From Sacculina carcini (lineage: Eukaryota; Arthropoda; Thecostraca; Sacculinidae), in the NCBI GenBank assembly GCA_916048095.2, contig OU696570.1, positions 7,072,928 through 7,136,927 on the forward strand: a DNA stretch of 64,000 nucleotides, in the 5' to 3' direction. Below the pieces are notes generated by a model, which was not told the DNA's origin, made no database searches, and saw only the letters and a program-made list of their open reading frames with translations. The position numbers and the translations under genes are program-made. Shown here piece after piece: positions 42,301 through 53,299 of this stretch; position 1 is the first letter of the stretch, and each line of letters starts with the position of its first letter.

Positions 42301-42905
42301 TCACCGTCTTCCTCTCGCTTGTCCTCGTGCATCTAACGAATCTTCCTGGTCCTCTAAATCGTTCTTCTTTTACGCCCCTCGCTTGTATAATTCTCTTCCC
42401 TCTCATATCACCCGCGCCCCTACATTTTGGTCATTCCGCCGTCGGCTTCGCCTGTACGTTTTTGACATTTCATTTGATCCCGTCTCTCACTCTCTCTCTC
42501 CTTTCGCCTCTCTGTGATATTGTTTCAACTATTTCTCCGTTTGATGATTGTTTAAATTCTCCTCGTTGTCTTATTTTTCCTGTCTTGAGCACAGTTACTG
42601 CTTCTTTTCCTTCCTTGCTGCTTTATTCATTCTATTGTGAATGTTCTCTGTAATAATTCTCTGTCGATTTTATTGTTCGAACATACCACTTGATTTTTTG
42701 GAAGTGTGCTCTTTGTGCTTGTGCTTGCTATTTACCCATTTTGGTTGTTTTCTGACCTCTCTCTCTTTTACCTGCTCATTTCTCCCATATTCTTTACAAT
42801 TGTCGTTATATCTCAATTGATGTTTTCCGTTTTTCGCGCTTGTGTTCCACCGGCGCTATAGCAAATACACGTTGTTGTTGTTGTCGTTGTTGTTATATTA
42901 GTGTG
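39380..42905 (+). mobile_element. L2-like LINE (family A), almost full-length sense copy
   Basis: The copy runs from the zinc-knuckle end of ORF1 through endonuclease, RT and C-terminal domain to the 3' end GGCGCTATAGCAAATACACG with a TTG-rich tail. The coding strand is strongly pyrimidine-rich. It is very similar by eye to the antisense copy at 46877-49335, so the family was recently active. The 5' end is not sharply defined, and no duplication was recognised. Confidence 0.85.
39700..42517 (+). pseudogene. L2-like family A ORF2 (endonuclease-RT), lightly damaged
   Basis: The endonuclease shows LCLTETWLLDSD, SGGGVGCIF, VEGDFNFWVDSPSN (catalytic GDFN, about 40.13 kb), SPTHISGHSLDLFLS and ISDHCLL (SDH). 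The RT shows NYRPISLLSLPSKLLE, LDPCQSGFRSAHST, VLLDLSSVLDLVNHP (motif A, where the sister copy has SSAFDLVSHP, so the second position of the FD pair is changed to L-D), AGVPQGSVLGPLLFNLY at 41576-41626 and IYADDIQLL with YADD at 41678-41689. The tail shows LHWLPII and APRLYNSLPSHI, with a stop near 42515. Lesions are a one-base frame change in a T-run near 40015 and stops at 41369-41371 and 42056-42058. Confidence 0.85.
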
Positions 42906-43204
42906 AGCGTAGACACTGCATGTGTGAATGTGTGTGTGAATATATCACATCCTCCCATATGTAGCAGCTTGTGCACACAGTCTTATAAATATCAAACGTG
43001 GGAAAATGGCGCTATCTCACGCCCTGAAAATCACGTGCTTATTCCTGTTCAAGTAAATGCGTACTGGCAAGTGCTACAGTGCAGTATCTGGTATAGAGAG
43101 CTCACACATCGTACTATACCACGCTACAAACATCTCACGGCACCCTCCGGTTCGTGGACATTTCCTAAAATGGAATGACGCTATCCTGCCTACCCAAAAA
43201 CGTA
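42906..43204. other. Unidentified sequence between two L2-like LINEs
   Basis: No domain or repeat is recognised. If the TIR pair at 38975 and 60871 belongs to one element, this is part of its interior. Confidence 0.35.
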
Positions 43205-43467
43205 TACAACAACCAACAACCGTGTATTTGATATAGCCCACTAATCAACAAAGGCGCGATAAACATGAGATATAGAGATACAAGAGCAATAATTACATCA
43301 AAACGGGAGCTCAAAAAAGAAAACAAGAGCTAGCAAGGGAAAAAATATAACAACGAAGAAAAACACTGAATAATTTTATGCTGAAAAAAACACAAAAAAC
43401 ATCAACCGTAAAGACATGAACTGATAAATACTAACACTGGCGCACGTCCCATACCAGCACGATTCAA
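43205..43467 (-). mobile_element. L2-like family G copy 2, 3' piece
   Basis: The piece matches 37895-38181 of copy 1 (3' terminus and 3' UTR) and stops at CAGCACGATT. The continuation of the same 3' UTR begins at 60198. The two pieces are therefore one copy split by LINE E. Confidence 0.8.
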
Positions 43468-43835
43468 GCAAGTTGTGTGTTGTCAGTCGTAACGTGCAGA
43501 CATGTTTTTGTAGTGCTGTGTAATTTACTTGGTTTTAATTGTGTTATGTTGTCAGGAAGTTGTATAGTGGTGTAGAGAGATGTGAGGAGTGGTAGAGTGG
43601 GTGTAGTTTGGATGGTGTGTGTAGGGTAGAGTGGTTGTTTTGGATATAGTATGCTGGCATGTACTTCATTTTGAGCAAATTCGGTAGTTTGTTAACGCTT
43701 AATTTGGAAGAAAAAAAATGACCGGGAAAAATTATAGTTGATTCACGCGAATTATAACAAGCAGCGCTTACGACAAAGTATATAAAAAGGACTTTCATCT
43801 ACTGGACAATTTGAATGTAAGCGTTCAAAGAAGAA

Positions 43836-44864
43836 ATGGCGACTAATTGTAATTGCAATGACTCACTTCCTGACGAGCTTAACTCAGCAAAGATAATACC
43901 ACCAGGAACAATATGCAAGACATGCAAGACAAATATATCCAAACCGGCAATCAAATGCAGCGATTGTGGAGAATATTTTCACATCAAGTGTACTGGATTG
44001 CCGATGTATGCTTGTATTGCATATTACACGTCGAGGAAACAACACAGCTGCGAACAATGTACAAGACGAAAAAACCAACATTACTCCAGTATTGAAAAAT
44101 GGATCGAAAACATTGGTCATTCAGCTGAGCCCACCCTTTGTGGCTTAGCTCAAGAGGTGAATGAATTGAAACACAGAATGAATAGAATGAATACGCGGAA
44201 CGACGGATGCGCAACTGAGCCAAATACAAAATCCTACGCAGACGTAGTCAAATCGGAAGCTGACTCAAATTATCATGACGTCATAATTAAGCCAAATGAC
44301 AAACAAGTAAACAATACAGGATCGATCACAAGAGCACTGGAACACGTTCCTGTTATCAACATGAGAAACACGCGTGAAGGAAACTACGTTGTGAAGCTGC
44401 CTGATGCTGCAGCTGCTAATAGTGGTATCACAACCGTCAAAACTTCGCTAGCATGCTCAGCTGAAACTATGCCGAAATTACAACCAAAATTGACAATACC
44501 GCAAGTACAAGAGGAACTAAACAATGAAAAAATAATTGAAAGCATCAAGCAGAAGAATCCCAACATAGCGCAACTCGTCAAGTGTCCTGATGACTTTGCA
44601 GTCTTATTCACGAAAAAGATTCACGACAATTACAAGACCGTGGTTGTGAAAACAACCTCAAGAATCAGAGCTGAAATAATGCCATCATGTCAACTTTATA
44701 TTGGCACAAAGCGTTGCAAAGTGTATCAGAGGTATTGGGTGAGCAGGTGCACCAGATGTCAAAGTTTTCATCACAAAACTGCGAATTGTCAAGCCAGATG
44801 CGTATGTGGATTTTGCGCCGAAGAGCATAAAACAAGGCCGGACGGCCGGACGGCAGGAAACTAG
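43836..44864 (+). CDS. LINE E ORF1 (PHD finger, coiled coil, zinc knuckles), 342 aa
   Basis: The frame is open from ATG at 43836. Residues about 27-77 form a PHD-type zinc finger: ICKTCK, CSDCGEYFHIKCTG and HSCEQCTRRK give the C4-H-C3 order. A predicted coiled coil with VNELKHRMNRMNTRN follows. Around residue 220 a region resembling the RNA-binding part of CR1-type ORF1 begins (LTIPQVQEELNNEKIIESIK, DNYKTVVVKTTSRIR). The C-terminus has a zinc knuckle, CTRCQSFHHKTANC, then CVCGFCAEEHKT. From memory, PHD fingers occur in ORF1 of some CR1 elements. It would bind LINE RNA. The last residues (PDGRTAGN) may be altered, because the knuckle array ends abruptly. The frame is intact. Confidence 0.8.
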   Translation: MATNCNCNDSLPDELNSAKIIPPGTICKTCKTNISKPAIKCSDCGEYFHIKCTGLPMYACIAYYTSRKQHSCEQCTRRKNQHYSSIEKWIENIGHSAEPTLCGLAQEVNELKHRMNRMNTRNDGCATEPNTKSYADVVKSEADSNYHDVIIKPNDKQVNNTGSITRALEHVPVINMRNTREGNYVVKLPDAAAANSGITTVKTSLACSAETMPKLQPKLTIPQVQEELNNEKIIESIKQKNPNIAQLVKCPDDFAVLFTKKIHDNYKTVVVKTTSRIRAEIMPSCQLYIGTKRCKVYQRYWVSRCTRCQSFHHKTANCQARCVCGFCAEEHKTRPDGRTAGN

Positions 44865-45089
44865 ACATACCGCTTTTTAAACTGAATGCCCTTTATTCAA
44901 AACCATCAGAATAGGCATATTGGCACGAACTGATATCGACAGTCATACAAAAAACTGCATGTTTCAGACGATTCAATAGCTCAAGAAAATCACGATTTAG
45001 TCATTTGTCAGCTGAACATACAATCGCTGCTGGGGAAACTCATTGAATTAAGATTTGATCTTCTGCATGAATACCAATGCACTGTTATT

Positions 45090-46640
45090 TTGTTAAGCGA
45101 GACATGGTTGAAATCCTCTACACCGAAACGATTCATAAATTTTACTGGTTATAATTTAATTAGATGTGATCGGCCTGAAACATCAGATCAACCTGCTGGA
45201 TTTGGAGGAGTAGCCACACTGGTTAGTGACCGCTATCATTATGAAACTTTACAATTAAGGCACAAATCACAGATATCCAATTTAGAAATTGTGTGGATAA
45301 ATATTGAAATAAGTTCCAGCATTAAATTAATAAGTGCCAGCGTCTATATACCGCCAAATTATACAGTCAACCAAGTTGAAGAAGATCTTAAGGACCTTGA
45401 GGAGCAATTGCAGGAAATTATCTGTCGGTACCCTGAAACTAGAATCATCATAGGTGGAGACATAAATTGTTGCTTGTTGAAAATGGACAAAGGTAAACCC
45501 GGATCGAATCTCACCGCTCTATTTGAGACTTACAATATGCACATCTGTAACACAACTCAATTCACATACGAGCCGTCTAAAATCCTACTAGATGTGATAG
45601 CTGTGAATGAGGAAAAATGTGTCGTGGACACTAGTGTTCAACATTGTCATTATGGAACACCTCATTGTCTGACGAAAGTGAGAATTCGACTCCAAAGAGC
45701 AGACATCAACAGCACATCAATCAGAAAACGTGCAGAATGTCATATCGACGTCAACAGATTGGAAAATATGATAAGAAATTTTGACTGGATACCAGTTTAT
45801 GCAAGTAGCTCAGCAAAGGATAAGTACAATGCGTTTTTAGATATATTCTCATCTGTGACTAACACATTTTTTCCGTACCGCACAATAACAGTACGCAACA
45901 CACATCGTAAACCACTGCCTCATAAAATACGAGTGCTCTACAAGCAGAGAAAATGCGCGTTACGAAATAAAATGATGCAAGAATACAAGCAGCTGAATAA
46001 GAAATATCGCATTGCCATAGGAAACCACAATCGTCATGTTATCACGAACAATATGAGTGGTAAGCCAGCACATATGCTATGGAGACAGTGTGAACAAATA
46101 ATAGGCCAAAAGAGAGGCAATACTAATATGAAACTAGATGCCAACCAGCTGAATGACTACTACATTAACGTCGGACTAAATGCTGCTAGAGAAATTCCAC
46201 AGACAAACAACAGAATTGATAACAGACTAATGAGAGTAAATACCAATAGACTAGTTTTTAGAACCATAACAATGCAAGAATCATAAAAAATAGTCATGCA
46301 AATGAAACCATCAAGTACAGAAGATAAGAATGGAATATCGATGAATATGGTGAAACGGTGTTTCGGAGGGATATGCCATATAATACTTGATATTGTAAAC
46401 ACGAGTATTCTAACAAAAACAGTTCCATCGCAGTTGAAGAACGCCACAATTATACCAATACCTAAAGGATCGAATGACACGAGACCAATATCTCTATTGC
46501 CACCTATTATGAAGATATTGGAAAAGGCGATACACATTCAGACGGTCAAATATATGGAGAGTCAGCAACTAGTTAGCGATACTCATCATGGATATAGAAA
46601 ACGACATTCGTGCGAGACAGTCTTAGCAGTGATAACCGAT
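45090..46640 (+). pseudogene. LINE E ORF2, endonuclease and RT N-terminus
   Basis: The endonuclease starts upstream of 45090 (LNIQSLLGK-like text at 45.01 kb) and shows VILLSETWLKSS, GFGGVATLV, ASVYIPPNY and IIGGDINCCLLKMD (GD-x-N, with Ile in place of Phe). A basic linker follows (PLPHKIRVLYKQRKCALRNK). The RT starts with STEDKNGISMNMVKRC, VPSQLKNATIIPIPKGSN, RPISLLPPIMKILE and DTHHGYRKRHSCETVLAV. One stop interrupts at 46284-46286. At 46640 the text passes into the (TAT)n tail of LINE F. The frame continues at 51991 with TIYEAMDRREVTILISVDLS. Confidence 0.8.
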
Positions 46641-46659
46641 TATTATTATTATTATTATT

Positions 46660-46876
46660 AATTACAGGCAAATCCAGTAGCATGGGAAGAGTGCAAGCAC
46701 TATTACCACCCTAAGGTGGCCCCATGTACCGGAAGCTCCCAAGAGATTCAGAGAGAAAGAGAGTTCGAAGAGAAAAAAGTCTAGAAAGAGAGTTGGAAAG
46801 AAAATAATAAATAAATAACAATAAATAATAAACCATCATCCGATAACAATCCATAATGTCACTCCGCCCACGTTCC
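46660..46876 (-). repeat. LINE F conserved 3' terminus
   Basis: About 215 bp with the blocks CCAGTAGCATGGGAAGAGTG, CCATGTACCGGAAG and CATAATGTCACTC…CGCCCACGTT (plus-strand text) match 62515-62690. It forms the 3' end recognised by the LINE's own RT, in line with how CR1-type LINEs keep only their 3' terminus conserved. Confidence 0.75.
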
Positions 46877-49335
46877 TCAATAAATACAACAACAACAACA
46901 ACGTGTATTTGCTATAGCGCCGGTAAAACACAAGCGCGAAAAAAGGAAAACATCAATTGAGATAAAACGACAATTGTAAAGAATATGGGAGAAATGAGCA
47001 AGTAAAAGAAAGATAAGTCACAAAACAACCAAAATTGGTAAATAGCAAGCACAAGCACAAAGGGCACAGTTTCAAAAAATCAAGTGGTATGTTCGAACAA
47101 TAAAATCGACAGAGAATTATTACAGAGAACATTCACAACAGAATAAATAAAGCAGCAAGGAAGGAAAGGAAGCAGTAACTGTGCTCAAGACAGGGAAAAA
47201 TAAGTCAACAAGGAGAATTGAAACAATCATGAAACGGAGAAATAGTTGAAACAATATCACAGAGAGGCGAAAGGAGAGAGAGAGTGGGAGACGGGATCAA
47301 ATGAAATGTCAAAAAGGTACAGGCGAAGCCGATGGCGGAATGACCGAAATAAAGAGGCGCGGGTGATATGAGAGGGAAGAGAATTATACAAGCGAAGGGC
47401 GTAAAAGAAGAACGATTTAGAGGACCAGGAAGATTCATTAGATGCACGAGGACAAGCGAGAGGAAGAGGGCGACGAGAGGAGTGTGAGTCAGTGGGAGAC
47501 AAAAGATTAGCAAGATAAGAAGGTTGGTGAGGATCATGCAGAAGCTTGTAAATGAGACAGCAAAGGCGAAAATGAATTCGTGGGATGATAGGAAGCCAGT
47601 GGAGTTGAAAAAGTAGGTGAGACGTGTGGCGAGAAAAGCTAGGATGAAAGACAAAGCGACAAGATTGGTTGATCACACGCTGAAGGATTAAGAGATGAGA
47701 ACGAGGAGCACTAAAGTAAAGCGAGTTGCAGTAGTCTAGCCTGAGGAAAATGAGAGTATGAACAAGAGTGATGGCGGAATTTCTATCAAGATAGGGACGT
47801 ATAGGGTAGAGAGAGCGCAGAATAAGACGACAAGTGCGGGCGACAGAAACGATATTGTCAAAGCAGGAGAGCGAAGAGACAAAGATAGAACCGAGATTGC
47901 GAACAGCAGTTGAGATAGGAAATGGGAGAAGAGGAGGTGAAATACGAGGTGGATGGAGGACGATGAACTCAGACTTAGAAGTATTCAAGTACAGCTGCCG
48001 AGAGGTGGCCCATGAGGAAATTTCAGAAAGTATATCAGAGAGAAAGGAGGGAGTATCAGGAGTGACAGGAATGCGGAATTGGATGTCATCGGCATAGATT
48101 TTGAAAGTAATGGAATGTTTTCGAAGAACAGGGCAAAGAGAAGACATATAAAGATTAAATAATAGTGGGCCAAGGACGGAACCTTGGGGAACACCAGATC
48201 GAAGAGGGAAGTGAGCAGAGGTAGAGGAATTTAAGTCAACTGAGTAAGTACGATCAGTGAGGTAAGATTTCAGAAGAGAAAGGGCGGAAGAAGATAGACC
48301 CAAACAGGAAAGATTACGAATAATAATAGGGTGACTAACAAGATCAAAAGCCGAGGACAGATCAAGTAATACCAAGAGGACATATTGACGGTAGGAGAAG
48401 TGTGAAAGGGTATTATTACACAAGGAAATAAGTACAGATTCAGTAGAGTGAGCAGAGCGGAAACCAGATTGACACGGGTCAAGGAATTTAGAGATGTAAG
48501 GAGAGAGTTGCAATGAAATAGCGGATTCAAGGAGTTTGGAGGGAAGACTGAGGAGAGATATAGGACGGTAATTGGTGAGAGCAGCGGGATCAAGAGTAGG
48601 TTTTTTATAATGGGTCGAACAATAGCATGTTTGTCTGGCAAGAAAACACCATGCAGAAAAGAAGAGTTGATAAGGTGGAGAAGGTAAGGCACAAGAGAAG
48701 GAAGAGACACAGAAATAGCTCGAAAATAAATTGAGTCCGAGGGAGAGTGGGACATCTTGATTGAAGACAATAGGTGGAGAATGTCAGGAAGAGAGACAAA
48801 AGAAAATAAAGGAAAATTTTCGGAAGTGCGAGTATGACAGATGGAGGATCGGAAAGGAGGGATATTCTTTAGAACAGAATCAATTTTCGCAGAGAAAAAA
48901 GACGCAAACTGAGAGGCTGTAAGATCACACGAGGTAGAAGGAGATCGAAGACCGCAGAGAGAATTGAGAGAGGACCAAAGAGATTCAGAAGAACGGGAAA
49001 GGGAAGCAAGTTTGGATTTGTAAAAATCTTGTTTGGCAATATGTAATGCAGAAACATAAGACGACCGGGCAGAGCAAAGTAGTTCCCAATCCTGTGAAGA
49101 TCGAGTTCTACTCCAGACAGTTTCGGCACGCCACTGAGTATGTTTAAGAGAATGAAGATGAGAGGAGAACCAAGGGGGAGAAGAAGTGAGAGGTTTAGAC
49201 CGAGTGACCAAAGGAAACATAGAATCATTTATACCTGAGAGAACATCTGAAATGGCTGGAAAAATATCGCGGAGAGGGAGCCAGTAGAAGCGGTCGAGAG
49301 GAAGTAAGGAAGATAAAAGTGAAGTAAATTTATAA
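46877..49335 (-). mobile_element. L2-like LINE (family A), copy 2, 5'-truncated
   Basis: It has the same family as 39380-42905 with very high similarity by eye. It is truncated within the endonuclease-RT linker near 49335 (LPLDRFYWLPL block). The 3' end is the terminus GTGTATTTGCTATAGCGCCGG with a CAACAA tail in plus-strand text at 46877. It lies inside the 3' UTR of LINE F, so it is the youngest layer there. Confidence 0.85.
47257..49220 (-). pseudogene. L2-like family A copy 2, RT and C-terminal domain
   Basis: The segment 49220-48600 reads DILHLLSSIKMSHSPSD and DKHAIVRPIIK. A one-base loss in an A-run (about 48600-48606) shifts the frame. The remaining 418 codons (48513-47257) are open and contain the RT core: LDPCQSGFRSAHST, VLLDLSSAFDLVSHP (motif A intact), SGVPQGSVLGPLLFNLY, IYADDIQFRIP (YADD at 48085-48096), SVARTCRLILRSLYP, LHWLPIIPRIHFRLC and LRLYNSLPSHI. 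It is a nearly intact RT, lacking the endonuclease. Confidence 0.85.
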
Positions 49336-49925
49336 AAGTGAAGTAAATAATAACAATCAACAATAAATATGCGATTCAGTAAATAACAGCCATCAATAAA
49401 TAAGAATAAATATTAATAAATAAGTAATAAATAACAATCAAGAACAATACATATGATTCAAAAAGAAACATCCAACAATAAATATAAATATGATTCAATA
49501 AGTAACAACAACACAAATAAATATGATTCAATAAACAATAACACCAATAAATATGATTTAATAAACAACAACAACAATAAATATGATTCAATAAACAGCA
49601 ACAAGAATAAGCAACAGCAACAAGAATAAATATGATTCAATAAACAACAACAACAATAAATATGATTCAATAAACAGCAACAACTATAAATATGATTCAA
49701 TAAACAACAACAACAATAAATATGACTCAATAAACAACAACAACAATAAATATGATTCAATAAACAACAACAGCCAACACTGAGTAAAAGTATATTTTAA
49801 TAAATATCAACAACCAATAATAAATAGTAATAAATAGAGAGTAAAATAGGAATAAATATAAATAAATATCAAATAAATAACAATAAGCATGAATAAATAA
49901 CAATAAATATGAATAAATATACAAT
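49336..49925. repeat. AT-rich minisatellite in the LINE F 3' UTR
   Basis: Units of about 24-30 bp built from AATAAATATGATTCAATAAA and CAACAACAA follow each other with variation. The open frames across it on the minus strand (NHIYCCCCLL repeats) are products of the repeat. Confidence 0.85.
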
Positions 49926-49941
49926 TAATAGGACTCAACAG

Positions 49942-51936
49942 TCAATTCCGCTCTTTCAGTAGCATTTCATTTACTTTGGCCTTGAATATGCTCAAATTGT
50001 TCTGCGACAAAGCCTCCTCCTTCAACGTGTTCCAAGTAGACACAGTGGCCGAAAGAAAGCAACGTTGGAATTGTTTTGTACGACAACGAATTGGAGCCAT
50101 GCAATGGGAATGCTGTTTGGATGTAAACCGTGTGCTTCTTGCTGCCACGAAATCATCAGGAATTGACTTGCTCATCGGATGATGGTCGTTGTGCTTGATC
50201 TTGTACAGCATGCATACGCTGCTGACCTTTCGACGATGGCAAAGATCACCAAGAGCCAAGTCACCGCAGAGGAACCTGCAAGTTCTAACAACTCTGTTGA
50301 TGAGATTGAGGTGACAATCCGCAGCAGAAGACCACACGGGGGCGCAGTACTCCAGAATTGGCAAAATGAAACAGCGAAAACAACTTTTTGAGATTGTGCT
50401 GCTACCGAACATCCGATATGCCTTTCTTATAATTCCCAGTTTCCGCGATGCCGAACAAACTAGCTTCCGAATGTGACTCTCAAACTTCAGCTTTGAGTCT
50501 ACATGTACTCCCAATATTTTGAGCTCATCACACACGTTGAGTTGGGCGTCATTTATGAGGATAGCTCCATGTGAAGGCTGAACGGTACGTGACCTAGAAA
50601 CCAACGAGCATTTAGATTTCGAAGTGTTCAGCATCATATTCCACCTTTCACACCACTTCAGGACGCTGCTGAGATCGTCGTTGACCGTTTGACGCACCTG
50701 TGGTCTGTCCGAAGGAGATGAAATTACAGCCATCAAGGTGATATCATCAGCATATCCATATACAGGGTTGCGTGTGGTTGTGTACAGGTCAGCGGTGTAG
50801 ATGTTAAACAAAATAGGACCCAACACACTTCCCTGCGGGACACCGGACGCAATGCTCTGCCAGCCACTGTATGCTCCATCGATGGCAACACGTTGTACGC
50901 GATTGGATAGAAATTGATGCAAAACACTTAGCAAACGGCCGCCGACTCCAATCTTTCTCAGTTTTTGCAACAAGCCCTGGTGGCTCACACGGTCAAATGC
51001 TGCCGAGAAATCCAACTGCACAATCCAGGCTTCACTGCCTTTGTCTAGCACTTGCTGGAGCTCATGCGTGATAGTAAGCAGAGCGTCAGTCGTGCTGAGT
51101 TTTTTGCGGTATGCAAATTGGTTTTCCGACAGCAGATTGTTGTTCTCCAGGTACTTGGACTCCAGGTACAGGTACTTTTTATCAAGTGCTCGAATATTTT
51201 GGACAGAATCGGCGTAATTAATATTGGCCGGTAGTCTGCGACATCAGCTGAATTGGTTCCTTTTGGTATGGGCGTGATATTCGCAACCCGCCAACATGAT
51301 GGAAACGAACCAGTCTTCATCAAGCGCCTGAAAAGAGCACTGAGCTTCGGAGCTAGAGTATCTGCCGTGTTCTTGAAAAATAGCGGAAACATATTCAGAG
51401 TGTCTGTTCCTCCGTGGGCATCAAGGTCTTTCATGAGATTGGCCACTTCTTTTGATCGGAAGGCAATGCCTTTGATTTTCGGGGCGAGGACAGATGAATC
51501 GTCAGACGGAATGGACCCTTGACATTGCTTGGTATTGAAGTAATCCATAAGCAACTCTGCCTTCTCTGTTGGGTTGATTTTGAGCTCACCGTTCGCTGAA
51601 AATAAAGGAGGGACAGACAGGTCATGTCCAAACACTGACGATTTCACCATTTGACCACCATTTGTGGGCGTCATTGGCAGATGTTAGCTTTTCAGAAAGT
51701 TTCTTTGAGTGACGTGTTTCTGCTTCTGAATACACATGCTCAGCATGCCGTCTGGTCTCAGTGTAGACAATCCATGAATCGGCTGAGCGTGATTGGAGCC
51801 ACTTGTGGTAAGCCTCCTGCTTGGATTCACGTGCACTGCGACATTCGTTGGTGAACCAGGCTTTCTCATCAGAGCGAAAACGTAGTTTTTTAGTAGGCAC
51901 TCTCCTTGAGATGACATCGGTAATGTATTTGTTCAA
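49942..51936 (-). pseudogene. LINE F ORF2, linker-RT-C-terminal domain
   Basis: It starts in the linker (KAWFTNECRSARESKQEAYH), then RT: DLDAHGGTDTLNMFPLFF, FPSCWRVANITPIPKGTN, ADYRPILITPILSKIFEHL and a SENQFAYRKKLSTTDALL block. From 51051 to 49942 a single open frame of 369 codons holds VQLDFSAAFDRVSHQGLL (motif A), ASGVPQGSVLGPILFNIY (motif B), YGYADDITLMAV (motif C, about 50.75 kb), LPILEYCAPVWSS and FKAKVNEMLLKERN with a stop. Frame changes near 51.65 and 51.18 kb separate the three pieces. The endonuclease is lost through 5' truncation. The catalytic core is intact. Confidence 0.85.
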
Positions 51937-51985
51937 TGCATCGATGGGGCATTCCTTCTGCTGTGAAGATACAATATAACTTCTG

Positions 51986-53084
51986 CCGATACAATATACG
52001 AAGCCATGGATAGAAGAGAGGTTACCATATTGATTTCAGTTGACTTATCCAAGTGTTTTGATGTTATTGATCATCGTGTGCTGATTGAAAAACTGGAAGC
52101 ACATAATATTGAATCAGACTGGTTCAAAGATTATCTGTCGGATCATAGTCAACAAGTTGAGGTAAACCTTCCAAGTGGAAACTATTCGCTATCCTCTGTC
52201 AAAAAGACAACTGATTCCGTGTCAATCTTCCAGGGAGGCAGTCTAAGTTGTGTGCTGTTCCTGATTTTCGCAAATGATTCGTCAGCTCACATAAGTGATG
52301 AAGGAGTGCGCGTAGTACAATATGCAGATGACACGACGCTTATGGTAACAACCAAAAAGCAAGAAGTTGGTATCACAATGAGAAGGATAGAAACTGCATT
52401 GCAGCAATTGTACAGCTATTTCCCATCAAACAGAGTGAAAATAAACCCAAACAAAACACAGGTCACTGTTTTCGGCACTAAGTATTTATTGAAAGATTTC
52501 ACAGAAATAACAATACAATTCATGGGAACCAGTTTGATCGAACAGCAGACAATCAAGTTACTAGGAGTGACTTTGGATAAACATCTTCATTATAGTGACC
52601 ATGTCCAGCAAGTTATGAGAAAATCTAGGGGGATATTATTGGCAATAAACAGAGCAAAATCATCATTGCCTGAGCCAACACATAGACCAATTATCAACGC
52701 ATTCATCCTGTCTTTCTTATCCTATTGTGTTTCGATATACGGCATTGCTGGAAAAACACAATTCAATAAGATACAATTTTTTTTGAATTTCTGTGCCAGA
52801 ATATTGTCCAGTCGCAAAAAATTAGAACACATATTAGAAGTGTACCAACAAGTGTGTGCCTGCCAGCTATCAATGACCTTGTCACCAAGAATCGAAAACG
52901 ACTTGTGAACTCCATATTACTTACACAAGAGCCATCCATAATATTTGAAACTGTTCAACGGAGTGGAAAAACAATCAACACACGCAAAGGAGATATAATT
53001 TATCCTTCAATCAGAACTGAAGCTGGAAGAAAGCGGCTAAATTATGATGCTGCTAGATTCATGTATGGTGTATTTTCATCCTAG
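51986..53084 (+). pseudogene. LINE E ORF2, RT core and C-terminal domain
   Basis: After the ccgat duplication the LINE E frame resumes: TIYEAMDRREVTILISVDLSKCFDVIDH (motif A), then SIFQGGSLSCVLFLIFANDS where most CR1-like RTs have GVPQGSxLGPxLF, then VQYADDTTLMV (YADD at 52321-52332), KLLGVTLDKHLHY (motif E region), PIINAFILSFLSYCVSIYGI (thumb) and a C-terminal block ending FMYGVFSS with a stop at 53082-53084. A frame change lies near 52.86 kb. The altered motif B is either a family trait or decay. Confidence 0.8.
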
Positions 53085-53239
53085 TATGTGCTTATGTTTG
53101 TGTGTATGTGTGAGTGTGTAAATATGTATATCTGCAAGTGTAATTTGATGTCATATATACATACCGTGTAAGTATGCATATATGGGTAATTATTTGTCAG
53201 TGAGAGTGCGAGTATATATATACGATATATATATATATA
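53085..53239 (+). other. LINE E 3' UTR, first part
   Basis: This is GT- and AT-rich sequence between the ORF2 stop and the first Helitron. It continues at 60104-60197 after the Helitron block with ATGCATTGACTGATTGAAAT and the TTTTAC-type tail. Confidence 0.6.
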
Positions 53240-53261
53240 TCTATATATATAAAAGAGATCC

Positions 53262-53267
<6 letters not shown>

Positions 53268-53298
<31 letters not shown>

Positions 53299-53299
53299 G
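53268..53299 (+). repeat. (CTGT)n microsatellite near the Helitron 5' end
   Basis: About eight CTGT units directly follow the conserved Helitron start AAAAGAGATCCT. Copy 2 has a degenerate TGTG-rich version in the same place. Confidence 0.85.

Larger units (their letters stand above)
46641..51985 (-). mobile_element. LINE F (CR1-like), 5'-truncated, split by an L2-like LINE
   Basis: On the minus strand the order is: 5' truncation at 51985, linker, RT, C-terminal domain with stop near 49942, a 3' UTR of AT-rich minisatellite (49336-49925), then a conserved 3' terminus (46876-46660) and an (ATA)n tail at 46641-46660. The target duplication ccgat flanks it (46636-46640 and 51986-51990). The conserved 3' terminus recurs at 62470-62695 next to another minisatellite, confirming that minisatellite and terminus form one 3' UTR. 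An L2-like LINE (46877-49335) sits exactly between them here. Confidence 0.8.

Noticed and set aside
49458-49760. Cys- and Tyr-rich 100-residue frame (NHIYCCCCLL repeats)
   Set aside because: It is translation of the AATAAATATGATTCAATAAA minisatellite on the minus strand.
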